DNA of 62,662 nucleotides from an uncultured Eubacteriales bacterium. GTDB taxonomy: Bacteria > Bacillota > Clostridia > Peptostreptococcales > Anaerovoracaceae. Of this stretch, positions 43,994-53,044 are shown one piece after another. Position 1 is the stretch's first letter, and each line of letters starts with the position of its first letter. Below the pieces are notes generated by a model. It worked only from the letters and a program-made list of their open reading frames with translations. It did not search any database and was not told the origin of the DNA. Made by a program: the position numbers and the translations under genes. The DNA lies in assembly GCA_902786855.1 (NCBI GenBank), contig CADAEH010000014.1:1-62662 (forward strand), in the 5' to 3' direction.

Positions 43994-45360
43994 GTGAAGA
44001 AATAAGAGAAGAAGACTTTAGATCAGAAGAAATAGAGACAGAAGCATCAGCTGAAATACCGGAAGTAATATCAGCAGAACCTGTAGTGGATAATGCAACA
44101 GAAACTGCTGCAGAAACTACTACAGATACTCCTGTAGAAACTGCCGTGAAAACTATTGCTGATGATGCATCAGAGTCGGGAAACAGACTTCGTGCTCAGG
44201 ATGAGCCTGTAAAAGGTCATTCAAAAGGTCGGTATCTGGCTGCTTTTCTCGCCGGTTTTGCAGCGTGTATCGCTTTGCTCTGCATCCTTACCTATGGATT
44301 TGACCTCGGACGCATAATGTCCAAGGGTGACTGGGATTATTACAGTAAGCTCGATGACAATTACGGTAAATATGCAGAGATCATGAGGATGATCGGAGAG
44401 GACCCGCTTTCGCAGGCCGTGCCTGAGGAGATCAGCGATGATGTGCTCAAAGAGATCGTAGCGAGTACGGGCGATCCTTATGCTCAGTACTTTACCGCCA
44501 AGGAATATGAACAGTTCTCAAAGACCTATTCCGGCGGATATGTGGGCATTGGTATCGGAGTGGAATACAGTGAAGGCGAAGTTATCGTAATGACTGTTTA
44601 CGATGACGGACCTGCTGATGAGGCCGGCATGGAGCCGGGAGATGTCATTCTGAGAGTGGACGGAGTCGCCCCGAAAGATCTCGATGATGCTGTATCCAGG
44701 ATGACCGGTGAAAAGAACACCGAAGTGACAGTTACAGTCCGCAGAGACGGCAAAGAGCTGGACTTAACAATGACGAGAGACGAGATCGATCTTGACTCAG
44801 TCGGTTACGCTGTCAGCGAGGATGATCCTTCAGTCGGATACATCATGATATCCTTGTTCAGTAAGAATACTGACAAAGAATTTAAAAATGCCGTCAAAGA
44901 CCTTAAGAAGAAAGGCTGTGACAAGTTCATACTCGATCTGAGGGACAATGGCGGAGGGCTTACGGATGTCAGTGTCGAGATCGCTGATTATCTGCTTCCT
45001 GCATGCAAGATCATGACAGACGTGACCAAAAGCGGGTCAGAGACTGTGTACAATTCAGATGATAGCTCCGCTGATCTTAAGCTGGTAGTGCTTGTAAATG
45101 AGAACACAGCGAGCGCATCGGAGATCCTGACTGCCGCTCTTAAGGAAAACAACGCAGCAACGATCATCGGTTCGAGGACTTACGGCAAAGGCGTTACACA
45201 GATATCCCGCATGTTCAGCGATGGCTCTGCAGCCAAGCTTACAGTCAGCGAGTATCTGACACCTAAGGGAAATCATGTGAATGAAAATGGCATCGAGCCG
45301 GATATCGAGGCAACTGATGCCGATATCCTCGATAAAGCTCTCGAGGAGCTTAATAAATAA
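43990..45360 (+). CDS. S41-family C-terminal processing protease
   Basis: A 456-residue CtpA-type protease. The cytoplasmic N-terminus (about 1-72) is Glu/Thr-rich; a single transmembrane helix follows (about 78-100); then a PDZ domain (about 185-260, YVGIGIGVEYSEGEVIVM) and a catalytic domain. The catalytic Ser is in NTASASEILTAAL (about 376) and the Lys in SRTYGKGV (about 401). It cleaves envelope proteins at C-termini. Start and stop overlap neighbours on both sides, so it belongs to the recJ group. Confidence 0.93.
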   Translation: MSEEIREEDFRSEEIETEASAEIPEVISAEPVVDNATETAAETTTDTPVETAVKTIADDASESGNRLRAQDEPVKGHSKGRYLAAFLAGFAACIALLCILTYGFDLGRIMSKGDWDYYSKLDDNYGKYAEIMRMIGEDPLSQAVPEEISDDVLKEIVASTGDPYAQYFTAKEYEQFSKTYSGGYVGIGIGVEYSEGEVIVMTVYDDGPADEAGMEPGDVILRVDGVAPKDLDDAVSRMTGEKNTEVTVTVRRDGKELDLTMTRDEIDLDSVGYAVSEDDPSVGYIMISLFSKNTDKEFKNAVKDLKKKGCDKFILDLRDNGGGLTDVSVEIADYLLPACKIMTDVTKSGSETVYNSDDSSADLKLVVLVNENTASASEILTAALKENNAATIIGSRTYGKGVTQISRMFSDGSAAKLTVSEYLTPKGNHVNENGIEPDIEATDADILDKALEELNK

Positions 45361-45950
45361 TGCGTATATATTATCTGCACGGCTATAACAATGAAAAAGG
45401 TGAGAGCCACAGGCTTCTCAGACAGGCGATAGCCGCCTACTTATGTAACGGGGACAGTGAAGAACTGACTTTTTCCGATCTGTCAGGAGCAGACGAATCT
45501 CCCGGTGCTGAGCTTAAGGCAAAAGAATATGTATGCAGACTGAAGGTAGGAAAGCAAGGGAAACCTTATATCACAGGTTTTGTTCCCTTCTCCATATCGC
45601 ACAGCAGCAACACATGGGCGGTACTGTTCAGCCGAGAGGAATGCGGACTGGACATACAGTATCCCCGCAGAGCAGATGCTGCAGGTATATCAGCCCGGTT
45701 TTTCGCTCCTGAGGATGCTGCTTACATTGCAGAACATGAGCAGGAATTCTTCAGACTGTGGGCAAGGAGAGAATCTCTGGTGAAAGCAGCCGGTACTTCT
45801 GCGGCAGAGTCAGATGTTCCTTCCGTATTGCCTGAAAGTGTGTATTACAGGGACTGCAACTATCTGATCAGAGATGTTCTGATTCCCGGGGCTCCGGAAC
45901 TCAGTGCAGCGATATGCCTGCTGCAGAACGACAGTGAGAATCAGCAATAG
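45360..45950 (+). CDS. 4'-phosphopantetheinyl transferase, Sfp-like
   Basis: A 196-residue enzyme that attaches phosphopantetheine from coenzyme A to carrier-protein Ser. PFSISHSSNTWAVLF, ECGLDIQ (metal-binding Asp), ARFFAPED and RLWARRESLVKAAG are the Sfp/Gsp motifs in order. It overlaps the preceding gene by one base. No carrier protein or synthase lies in the window, so the client is unknown; it may serve fatty-acid ACP. Confidence 0.9.
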   Translation: MRIYYLHGYNNEKGESHRLLRQAIAAYLCNGDSEELTFSDLSGADESPGAELKAKEYVCRLKVGKQGKPYITGFVPFSISHSSNTWAVLFSREECGLDIQYPRRADAAGISARFFAPEDAAYIAEHEQEFFRLWARRESLVKAAGTSAAESDVPSVLPESVYYRDCNYLIRDVLIPGAPELSAAICLLQNDSENQQ

Positions 45951-45983
45951 ACAGAAATAAATTTTACTACAGGGATCATTTTT

Positions 45984-46484
45984 ATGAGCCATAAAGACAG
46001 CAACACAAAAACTGAACTGACCGCCATGGAAGCCGCCGCTAAGTACCTTTCAACCAGGATGCGTACTGCTTCAGAGGTGAGGAATCATCTTTCTGCTAAG
46101 GGCTATACGCCTGATGAGATCGATGAGACTGTCAATGATCTGATAGGACTCAGGTATCTGGATGACTATCAGTACGCACTGAGATACTATGAATATAACA
46201 GGGAGAAGCATCGCGGATCACTGAGAGCTTCCAGAGAGCTGTCAGAAAAAGGAGTCGATCCTGAGACTGTCAGATATGCACGTGAAGATTTCCTGTATTC
46301 AAACAAAGTAGATGAATATGAGGATGCTCTTAACGTCGCCCTCAATGAGATCTCTCTCAGAACTGCCGATACCCCGTATGACGACAGGCTTTCAGCAAAA
46401 ATAGCAAGAAAGCTGGACGGAAAGGGGTTCAGCAGGACAGATATATTCAGGGTCCTCGATGAACTGAGGAGAAGATATGAGTGA
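45984..46484 (+). CDS. recX: RecX family regulator of RecA
   Basis: A 166-residue helical protein. AAKYLSTRMRTASEVRNHLSAKGY-type three-helix repeats (first repeat about 13-36) are repeated three times, ending in RIFRVLDELRRRYE-like sequence. RecX inhibits RecA filaments. recA is not in the window. tcdA begins 8 bases before its stop. The ribosome binding site is weak. Confidence 0.88.
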   Translation: MSHKDSNTKTELTAMEAAAKYLSTRMRTASEVRNHLSAKGYTPDEIDETVNDLIGLRYLDDYQYALRYYEYNREKHRGSLRASRELSEKGVDPETVRYAREDFLYSNKVDEYEDALNVALNEISLRTADTPYDDRLSAKIARKLDGKGFSRTDIFRVLDELRRRYE

Positions 46485-47151
46485 AGAAAGATTCTCAAGA
46501 ACTGTAAAACTCATCGGCCAGGAGGGCCTGGCGAAGCTCAGGTCTGCCCGTGTGATCGTAATAGGCTGCGGTGGGGTAGGTTCTTATGCTGCAGAAGCAT
46601 GCACAAGGGCAGGCATAGGTCATCTGACGTTTATGGACGGAGATGCTGTGGCTCAGAGCAACCTGAACAGGCAGCTTGTCGCCCTGACTTCGACCATAGG
46701 CAGGAACAAGGCAGAGGTGATGGCTGAGAGAGCAAGGGACATTGATCCTGAGACAGATGTAACAGCTCTGGGACGGTTTTACCGAAAAGGAGACGAACTT
46801 GACCTGACGCAATATGACTGGGTCATCGATGCCATCGACGATGTGGATGCCAAGACAGAGCTTATATGCCGTGCAACTGAGCTGGGTGTCAATATCATTT
46901 CTGCTATGGGCGCCGCAGGGAAATTCGGGACAGATTTCAAGGTATCTGATATATCGAAGACTTCTGTTTGTCCGCTTGCAAGGGTCATGAGGAAACGTCT
47001 CAGAGAGAGAGGTATCGAAAACCTGCCGGTAGTGTATTCTGAGGAAAAACCTGTTCCGCGTGACGGTGATCTGGGTACGCTGAGTTACGTACCGGGATCG
47101 GCGGGGCTGACACTTGCCGGATACGTGATAAGGAAGATAGCGGAAGGATAA
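46477..47151 (+). CDS. tcdA: tRNA threonylcarbamoyladenosine dehydratase TcdA
   Basis: A 224-residue E1-like enzyme that cyclises t6A at position 37 of tRNA to ct6A using ATP. VIVIGCGGVGSYAAEACTRAG (shown by its GCGGVGSYAAE core, about 27-37), MDGDAVAQSNLNRQ and DAIDDVDAKTELI are ThiF-fold motifs; GTLSYVPGSAGLTLAGYVI closes the C-terminus. The E. coli counterpart is CsdL/YgdL. It overlaps recX and precedes a phosphoesterase by 6 bases. Confidence 0.93.
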   Translation: MSEERFSRTVKLIGQEGLAKLRSARVIVIGCGGVGSYAAEACTRAGIGHLTFMDGDAVAQSNLNRQLVALTSTIGRNKAEVMAERARDIDPETDVTALGRFYRKGDELDLTQYDWVIDAIDDVDAKTELICRATELGVNIISAMGAAGKFGTDFKVSDISKTSVCPLARVMRKRLRERGIENLPVVYSEEKPVPRDGDLGTLSYVPGSAGLTLAGYVIRKIAEG

Positions 47152-47157
47152 TTTTGC

Positions 47158-47883
47158 ATGAAGATCTACGCGATTGGAGACCTGCATCTTTCATTCGGTG
47201 AGAATATAGACAAGCCTATGGACATATTCGGCGGGGGCTGGGAGCAGCACGCCGAGAGGCTTGAACATGCCTGGAGAGAAATGATCACAGAGGAAGACCT
47301 TGTCTTGCTGCCGGGAGACACGTCCTGGGGACTCAAGATCGAAGAAGCCATGGCTGATTTTGAATGGCTCCATTCGCTTCCGGGGACTAAGATCGTGTCA
47401 AAAGGCAACCACGATCTGTGGTGGGGAAGGATCAAGTATCTGAACTCACTTTACGATGACATAGTTTTCCTTCAGAATGACTGTTATGAACCTGAATGCA
47501 GCGGTATAGTGATCACAGCTTCAAGGGGCTGGCCTTATCCCGGTTCTGATGAATACACGGAGCATGATGAGAAGATATACGCAAGGGAGATACAGAGGCT
47601 GAAACTCGGTCTGGACGCTGCGAAAGCAAAAGCTCCTGATTCAAGGATACTGGTAGCGCTCCACTATCCTCCGAGTGATCCGAGCGGAAGGGTGACGGGA
47701 TTCACTGAAATACTTGAGGAATACGGAGTCTGGAAGTGCATATACGGTCACCTCCACGGACAGGTTGCATTCGGCAGGGGTATCAGAGGAAAGGTCAGAG
47801 GCGTGCAGTACCAGCTCGTCTCTCTCGACTACCTCGGTGCAAAGCCAAAACTCATTTATGATGACGAGGGGAGCAGCCAATGA
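47158..47883 (+). CDS. Metallophosphoesterase
   Basis: A 241-residue calcineurin-like phosphoesterase. Metal ligands appear in order: IGDLHLSF (D and H), LLPGDTSWG (D), SKGNHDLWW (NHD), ALHYPP (H) and YGHLHG (GHxH). Natural substrate is unknown. It starts just after tcdA and shares a 4-base ATGA overlap with the lipid kinase gene. Confidence 0.9.
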   Translation: MKIYAIGDLHLSFGENIDKPMDIFGGGWEQHAERLEHAWREMITEEDLVLLPGDTSWGLKIEEAMADFEWLHSLPGTKIVSKGNHDLWWGRIKYLNSLYDDIVFLQNDCYEPECSGIVITASRGWPYPGSDEYTEHDEKIYAREIQRLKLGLDAAKAKAPDSRILVALHYPPSDPSGRVTGFTEILEEYGVWKCIYGHLHGQVAFGRGIRGKVRGVQYQLVSLDYLGAKPKLIYDDEGSSQ

Positions 47884-48836
47884 GATACGCGTTCATAGTC
47901 AATCCGGCTTCGGGACAGGGCAAACATGACGAAGGGATCGCGGCTGAAATAGACGAACTGATCAAGGGAAATCCCAACAGGGATATCAAACTTTACCATA
48001 CAAGGGGCAGGAATGATGCTTCTTATCTTGCTGGTCTGCTTGCAGAAGAAGCGGCTATGAAAAAAGATGAGATCGTTATTTTCGCATGCGGCGGTGACGG
48101 AACTGTCCAGGAAGTAGCCAACGGGATCTACGGACATGAGAATGCTATCCTTGGTGTTGTACCTGTCGGGAGTGGCAATGACCTTGTCAGACAGCTCGGC
48201 CATGGAAAAAACAGCAGCGTCAGGTACAGAAAGCTGCCGGAACATTTTGATGGCATGGTTACCAGGATGGATCTCATCAGGATGTCCTGGATAGAAAAGG
48301 GTGAGGAGAGATCACATCTTATAGCCAACGGCATCAATATAGGATTTGACGGCAATACTGCAATACTGGCCCATAAGCTGAAAAAACTGCCTCTCATATC
48401 CGGATCAGGTTCATATCTTATAGCAGTTGCTGTTAATCTTGCAGGGAAAAAAGGCCAGAAACTGAGGATCACAGCTGACGGCAAGAACTTCCATACGGGC
48501 AGCCTGCTGCTTGCAACGGCGGCCAACGGCGGTTTCTGCGGCGGCGGGATACAGAGCTGCCCTAATGCAGATCTTTTCAATGGAAAGATCGAACTGCTAG
48601 CTGTCAGGGACATTCCGAGAAGGCAATTCGTGGCGCTTTTCCCGAAATATAGATCCGGCAAGCTATTTTCCATAAAAGGGATCGAAGAGATCACATCCTA
48701 TACACAGGCAGAAAACATAATAATCGAACCTATGATGGGTCAGACGATGAAGTTCGTCGGAGACGGAGAGATATTCGAGACCGGCTCACTCAGGATCGAG
48801 ATAGTACCACGGGCAATTAAAGTGCTGGTTCTGTAG
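47880..48836 (+). CDS. Diacylglycerol kinase family lipid kinase
   Basis: A 318-residue YegS/DagK-type kinase. The nucleotide motif is ACGGDGTVQEVANGI (about 62-76) and VPVGSGNDLVRQLG follows (about 95-108); the C-terminal beta-sandwich (about 150-310) binds lipid. Relatives recycle diacylglycerol made during lipoteichoic acid or envelope synthesis. Its position beside a DD-carboxypeptidase gene fits a membrane role. Confidence 0.92.
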   Translation: MRYAFIVNPASGQGKHDEGIAAEIDELIKGNPNRDIKLYHTRGRNDASYLAGLLAEEAAMKKDEIVIFACGGDGTVQEVANGIYGHENAILGVVPVGSGNDLVRQLGHGKNSSVRYRKLPEHFDGMVTRMDLIRMSWIEKGEERSHLIANGINIGFDGNTAILAHKLKKLPLISGSGSYLIAVAVNLAGKKGQKLRITADGKNFHTGSLLLATAANGGFCGGGIQSCPNADLFNGKIELLAVRDIPRRQFVALFPKYRSGKLFSIKGIEEITSYTQAENIIIEPMMGQTMKFVGDGEIFETGSLRIEIVPRAIKVLVL

Positions 48837-48875
48837 AACATAACGTGAGCCGGAAAAACTACTTTTAGATATAGA

Positions 48876-50342
48876 ATGAAAAAAACAGAAATAAAAAAGA
48901 AAAACATAATAGGGATCAGGATCATTGCTGCAATACTGATGCTGATACTGGTCAGCTCAGCTTTTGTGTTCGCTGCAGATGAGAATGCAGTAAAATGCAG
49001 GAGCGGTGTCCTTGTCACCCCAATCGGAGACCTTGAAGCCGAGGCACCGGAGCTGGCTGCCAGGTCCGCTGCGATGTATTCTCTTGACATGGAACGTTTT
49101 GTATACGAAAAGGATGCCGATAAAAAGATCGATCCTTACAGCACGACCAAGATACTGACGTGCTGGCTGGCTCTTGAGAATCTTGATCCACAGGAGACCG
49201 TCACTATCTCAGAAGCGGCAACCAGAGAATATGAAAACGGAATGACGATATATCTTAAGCCGGGAGAAAAGATCGCTGTCATCGACCTTATCTACGCAGC
49301 TATGCTTGCATCCGGAAATGACGCGGCATATGCTCTCGGTGAAGCTGTTGCCGGCAGCGAATCCGCTTTTGCCGATCTGATGAACGAGACGGTGAAAAGC
49401 TGGGGCTGCAACGATACGCATTTTGTCAATGCCAACGGCTGGAAAAACGATGAGCACTACACTACTGTCCGCGATATGGCGATCATCACCGCGAAGTGCC
49501 TTGAGAACAAGCAGCTCGGGGAGATATCTATGGAAAAGACCCATGTGATCCCTGCGACGAATATGACTGAAGCGAGAGAACTCAAGAATTACTTCCGGGG
49601 AGTGATGGGCAATACGAAAAACCTTTTTGGCGGAAAATCCGGTACCTGGGATGACGATGACTGCGGAGCCGTTGCGGGCTTCAGAAGAAAAGGCCTGAGC
49701 GAAGTGATCGTAGTTCTCGGTGATACCGAAAAGGGAAGGCCTAAGGATGTGCGAAGCCTCATAGAGTTTTCACATGATGTGACTCCGGGGTTTGCCGTCC
49801 CGGCAGAGGGAAGCACCGTTGAGACTGCATGGATCAGGCACGGTGAGAAGACCAAAGCAGCGCTTACTGTCGATAAGGTCACATATGCGTATCCTCATAA
49901 CAATACTGCTGGAGAGATAACTACAGAGGTAGTCTATAACAAGCTTGAAGCACCCCTCAGGAAAGGTGATGAGGTAGGTGACTTTATCGTGTATGTCGGC
50001 GACAAAGTGGTCGGAGAGCATAAACTTATCATGGCTGAAGACATCGAGACAGGCTGGCTGCCATCATATCTCTATATTTCCAATAAAGTAACCAAGATGA
50101 TCCTCGGAGTATTAGCTGCGATGATCCTGCTGATACTCCTGCTGAGAATCATCAACAGGAACAGACGCAGGAAGAGAGTTGCTCTTAAGAAGAAATACTC
50201 AGGCAAAGGCACCGAACCACGTCCTTCCGGAGACGGGTCAAACGACAGCAGATCATCTTCCGGGAATTCCGGACGCCAGAGCGCAAAAGATAAAAGAGAG
50301 GCACGAAAGCGCCTGCGCGAGAAATACAGGGCGAAACACTGA
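48876..50342 (+). CDS. D-alanyl-D-alanine carboxypeptidase (PBP5-like)
   Basis: A 488-residue DacF-type serine carboxypeptidase that trims peptidoglycan stem peptides. Signal sequence about 10-32; SxxK is STTK in IDPYSTTKILTCW (about 89); SxN is SGN (about 150); KTG is KSG in FGGKSGTWD (about 252). A C-terminal domain, a transmembrane helix (about 410-432) and a basic Ser-rich tail follow. It has no clear ribosome binding site and a 39-base gap after the kinase gene. Confidence 0.93.
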   Translation: MKKTEIKKKNIIGIRIIAAILMLILVSSAFVFAADENAVKCRSGVLVTPIGDLEAEAPELAARSAAMYSLDMERFVYEKDADKKIDPYSTTKILTCWLALENLDPQETVTISEAATREYENGMTIYLKPGEKIAVIDLIYAAMLASGNDAAYALGEAVAGSESAFADLMNETVKSWGCNDTHFVNANGWKNDEHYTTVRDMAIITAKCLENKQLGEISMEKTHVIPATNMTEARELKNYFRGVMGNTKNLFGGKSGTWDDDDCGAVAGFRRKGLSEVIVVLGDTEKGRPKDVRSLIEFSHDVTPGFAVPAEGSTVETAWIRHGEKTKAALTVDKVTYAYPHNNTAGEITTEVVYNKLEAPLRKGDEVGDFIVYVGDKVVGEHKLIMAEDIETGWLPSYLYISNKVTKMILGVLAAMILLILLLRIINRNRRRKRVALKKKYSGKGTEPRPSGDGSNDSRSSSGNSGRQSAKDKREARKRLREKYRAKH

Positions 50343-50382
50343 ATCGCAGTCAGATCTCAGCAAATGGAGGGTCTGAAAGACT

Positions 50383-51366
50383 ATGAGAGAGTTTATAAAC
50401 AGAATAACCAGACCGTGCCGCAAGATCACAGATAATATCATTATTGCAACAGTATTGTCGCTGGTTATCATGGTTTTGGGTTCAATTCTGTCAGGGATCA
50501 TGCTGAATCTTACCGGATTCAGAACACTCCTCTCGAATTACCTGCAAAACGGTAACCTGGAGATGTTTCTGAGCAGCTATCTGGAGTTCATCGGGATCTG
50601 GATAGCAGTGCTGCTTTTTACTGCTGTTCCAAAGGCCAACAGACCTATGCTGAAAAGCTTCTGGTACAACAGGAACGGAAATAATCTCAAGGGGATCATC
50701 GCCGGCATACTGCTGGGGTTCGGTACCAACAGCTTTTGTGTCCTGATGTCCTGGCTGAGCGGAAACATCAAATTTTCGTACTATGGATTTGAACCTGTCA
50801 TTCTGCTTATGTTCATCGCCGCTATATTTATACAGTCAGGTGCCGAGGAACTTATGGACAGATACTATCTGTACGAGAAGCTTAGGCGCAGATATGCAAG
50901 TCCTCTGGTGGCTATCCTTGTCAATTCATTGGTATTTATGCTTCTGCATATACCTAATCCGGGATTTACCGCAAAAGCAGGCAGTCAGATATTTCTCATA
51001 GGAGTCATCTTTTCACTCCTTGTATACTATTACGACAGCCTCTGGGCCGCCATATGGTTCCATACAACCTGGAACTTTACACAGAATATCATTTTCGGAC
51101 TTCCTAACAGCGGGATCGTCTCGGAGTACTCGATCTTCAAGCTGGAAGCAGTCACTGCCCAGAGCGGACTGTTCTATGATGTAAAGTTCGGTGTCGAGGG
51201 CAGTATCGGTTCCTCACTCGTCCTTCTGGCCCTGCTGACAGCCATCATTCTGATGAACCGCAATAAACCGGAAAAGAGCGATGTCTGGGCACAGGCAGAG
51301 GAGAAGACAGCAGCAAAAGCAGCTGAAGCAGAAGAAACCGCTCCGAAACATGCAGCAAAGAACTGA
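50383..51366 (+). CDS. CPBP family glutamic-type intramembrane protease
   Basis: A 327-residue membrane protein with about eight helices. The Abi/CPBP (Rce1-like) motifs are SGAEELMDRYYLYEKL (EExxxR, about 150), FMLLHIPNPG (His, about 190) and WFHTTWNF (His, about 226). The C-terminal tail is Ala/Glu-rich. Roles in bacteriocin immunity or lipid-linked processing are known for some members; nothing here points to one. GGAGGG precedes ATG 50383. Confidence 0.9.
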   Translation: MREFINRITRPCRKITDNIIIATVLSLVIMVLGSILSGIMLNLTGFRTLLSNYLQNGNLEMFLSSYLEFIGIWIAVLLFTAVPKANRPMLKSFWYNRNGNNLKGIIAGILLGFGTNSFCVLMSWLSGNIKFSYYGFEPVILLMFIAAIFIQSGAEELMDRYYLYEKLRRRYASPLVAILVNSLVFMLLHIPNPGFTAKAGSQIFLIGVIFSLLVYYYDSLWAAIWFHTTWNFTQNIIFGLPNSGIVSEYSIFKLEAVTAQSGLFYDVKFGVEGSIGSSLVLLALLTAIILMNRNKPEKSDVWAQAEEKTAAKAAEAEETAPKHAAKN

Positions 51367-51405
51367 TATCAGTTGCTGCACGTTGAGCTGAAATCTTCAT
51401 TTCTC

Positions 51406-51435
51406 TTGAATTGGCCTTTCCATATATGGTAGAAT
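51406..51435 (+). promoter_or_regulatory. Promoter of the tRNA-Ser gene
   Basis: TTGAAT at 51406-51411, 18-base spacer, TAGAAT at 51430-51435 with TGG before it (extended -10). Confidence 0.7.
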
Positions 51436-51447
51436 GACTATCGCTGT

Positions 51448-51539
51448 GGAGAGGTACCCAAGTGGCTGAAGGGTCTGGCTTCGAATACCAGTAGGTCGGT
51501 AGCACCGGCGCGGGGGTTCAAATCCCCCTCTCTCCGCCA
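51448..51539 (+). tRNA. tRNA-Ser (anticodon CGA)
   Basis: A 92-base class II tRNA with encoded CCA. Acceptor GGAGAGG pairs with TCTCTCC (last pair G-U); the T-arm is GGGGG-TTCAAAT-CCCCC; a long variable arm (GTCGG/CCGGC) identifies serine. The anticodon loop TTCGAAT gives CGA, decoding UCG; the 31-39 position in the anticodon stem is a C.A mismatch. Its 3' end is the integration site of the mobile element that follows, and the gene is left intact. Confidence 0.93.
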
Positions 51540-51541
51540 TA
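51517..51541. repeat. attL: left copy of the 25-bp direct repeat
   Basis: The last 23 bases of tRNA-Ser plus two bases downstream. It is identical to 59017-59041, exactly 7,500 bp away. A tyrosine recombinase gene lies just inside, the usual layout of tRNA-targeting elements. Confidence 0.93.
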
Positions 51542-51543
51542 AC

Positions 51544-51570
51544 AGAGTCGTTCGCAAGAGCGGCTCTTTT
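51544..51570 (+). terminator. Element-borne terminator for tRNA-Ser
   Basis: AGAGTCGTTC-GCAA-GAGCGGCTCT with TTTT follows attL inside the element. It resembles the hairpin beyond attR (59064-59094), so the element supplies a substitute for the terminator that it displaced. Confidence 0.75.
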
Positions 51571-51635
51571 GCTTTGTAAGGGTTGAAAAGACTGGGCTTG
51601 AAAGATTTATGTAATAAGAATTTTGATTGTGCAGA

Positions 51636-51677
51636 TGTATCCAGAATCTGGATACACTCAGGCATTTCTGGATACAC
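51636..51677. repeat. Recombinase arm-type repeats, left end
   Basis: TCTGGATACAC occurs at 51647-51657 and 51667-51677, and its inverse (TGTATCCAGA) at 51636-51645. The same 11-mer lies near the right end. Such repeats next to a tyrosine recombinase gene are typical arm sites. Confidence 0.6.
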
Positions 51678-51695
51678 CTGCGATAATACTTTTGA

Positions 51696-52976
51696 TTAGG
51701 ATAAGGCGCTTATAAAGTTATTGTATTTTTCGTCCTCATCACTTCTGTCAAAATAATAGTTGTTAAGTGTAGTTTTTTCATCCATATGACCGGCAATCTG
51801 CCTTGAAGTGTTAAGATTAAGACCACCATCGAGCATTTTTGAGATCATAGTCTTTCTTGCTTTGTGGATACTCTTTTCTTCTATTCCTAGCTTTCTGCAG
51901 TATTTAGTAATTGCTTTCTGAACTGCTGTGTAAGTGTTGATAGGTTTATTGTGCGGACAGAAGATATATCCATCTGTATCAAGACCAAGCTCAGTTCGCT
52001 TCTCCCGTATTGTCTGCAATATTTTCTTTGCTTCAGGAGTTAGAGGTACTTGTCTCTCTCCAAATGTACCCTTGGTGTCATCAACAACTTCACCGGTTGG
52101 ATAGCGAACCATTCGCTGAACTGTTAGGACATTTTCATTTATGTCAGAGAACTTTAGGGCTGACAGTTCACTTATTCTCAGTCCTGTGTAAAACATAAAC
52201 ACTATCCCGAGAGGAACAAAATGTTGGACATAGTTTTCATCTTTTTCGAAAGATTCCCATGCATGTTCAATAACCTTTTGTTCTTCAGTCTTATTGAATA
52301 CCTGAGTGTGGTCAGCTTTCTTTCTGGATGGAGAAAGAACTCTCTTTTTGTCCACATTGACTTTCAGAAATTCATTTGAATCTACTATTTCACAGTCTAC
52401 AGCAAACGTTAGCATCTGGCGAATTATCAGTGAAAAATTTCCATATTGATGATCATCCATATGGAACTTTCTGATCATCTCATGGACCCATGTGTCCAGT
52501 TCAAGCTTTTTGAGCTGTCTGATTGGTTTCTTGATGATATGGGAGTCCTGATAATAACGGCGCCAGTCCTTTTTAACACGAATGATTGTAGTATCCAAAA
52601 CATGGAGAGCTTTGTATTCTATCCATTTAGGATATAACTGTTCAAGTGTACATGTTTCTTTAGTGTCACTCTTTTTCTGTGAATCATAGTGTTCACATAC
52701 AGCTGTTTCCAGATCATTGAGTGAGGATTTGACTATAAGTCGTCGACCTTCCTTTTTGCTCTCATCAGGTATATGTGTTCGCCATCTGCCATCACTACCT
52801 TGATAGATTTTATATGGATGTTGTTTTAATATTTGCTCCTTTCTGGCTTTTCTCATATCGTCTTCGACGTCCCTCAAGTCAATTTTACCATTAGTTGTGA
52901 GAAAAGCCAGCATCTCTTCAGGACTGAAAGATGCCAGAGGGGCATCGTTCAGTTGTATAGCAAGGTTTTCTGCCAA
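51696..52976 (-). CDS. Site-specific tyrosine recombinase (integrase)
   Basis: About 426 residues. An N-terminal region is followed by a SAM-like core-binding domain (about 110-215) and a catalytic domain (about 230-426) with Arg in TGLRISELSAL (about 265), HKAR (about 370), AGHMDEKTT (His) and the nucleophilic Tyr in LNNYYFD (about 407). All catalytic residues are present. A TTG start is chosen because AAAGGAGGTG on the minus strand (52984-52993) lies correctly before it; extension to 53108 would overlap the relaxase gene. It sits next to attL, so it should catalyse integration and excision at tRNA-Ser. Confidence 0.92.
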   Translation of the reverse strand: MAENLAIQLNDAPLASFSPEEMLAFLTTNGKIDLRDVEDDMRKARKEQILKQHPYKIYQGSDGRWRTHIPDESKKEGRRLIVKSSLNDLETAVCEHYDSQKKSDTKETCTLEQLYPKWIEYKALHVLDTTIIRVKKDWRRYYQDSHIIKKPIRQLKKLELDTWVHEMIRKFHMDDHQYGNFSLIIRQMLTFAVDCEIVDSNEFLKVNVDKKRVLSPSRKKADHTQVFNKTEEQKVIEHAWESFEKDENYVQHFVPLGIVFMFYTGLRISELSALKFSDINENVLTVQRMVRYPTGEVVDDTKGTFGERQVPLTPEAKKILQTIREKRTELGLDTDGYIFCPHNKPINTYTAVQKAITKYCRKLGIEEKSIHKARKTMISKMLDGGLNLNTSRQIAGHMDEKTTLNNYYFDRSDEDEKYNNFISALS

Positions 52977-53044
52977 ACTCCGGCACCTCCTTTCCGTATA
53001 CAACAAATAGCTGTAACAATAAAAAAGCCAATCACATTCTGTGA

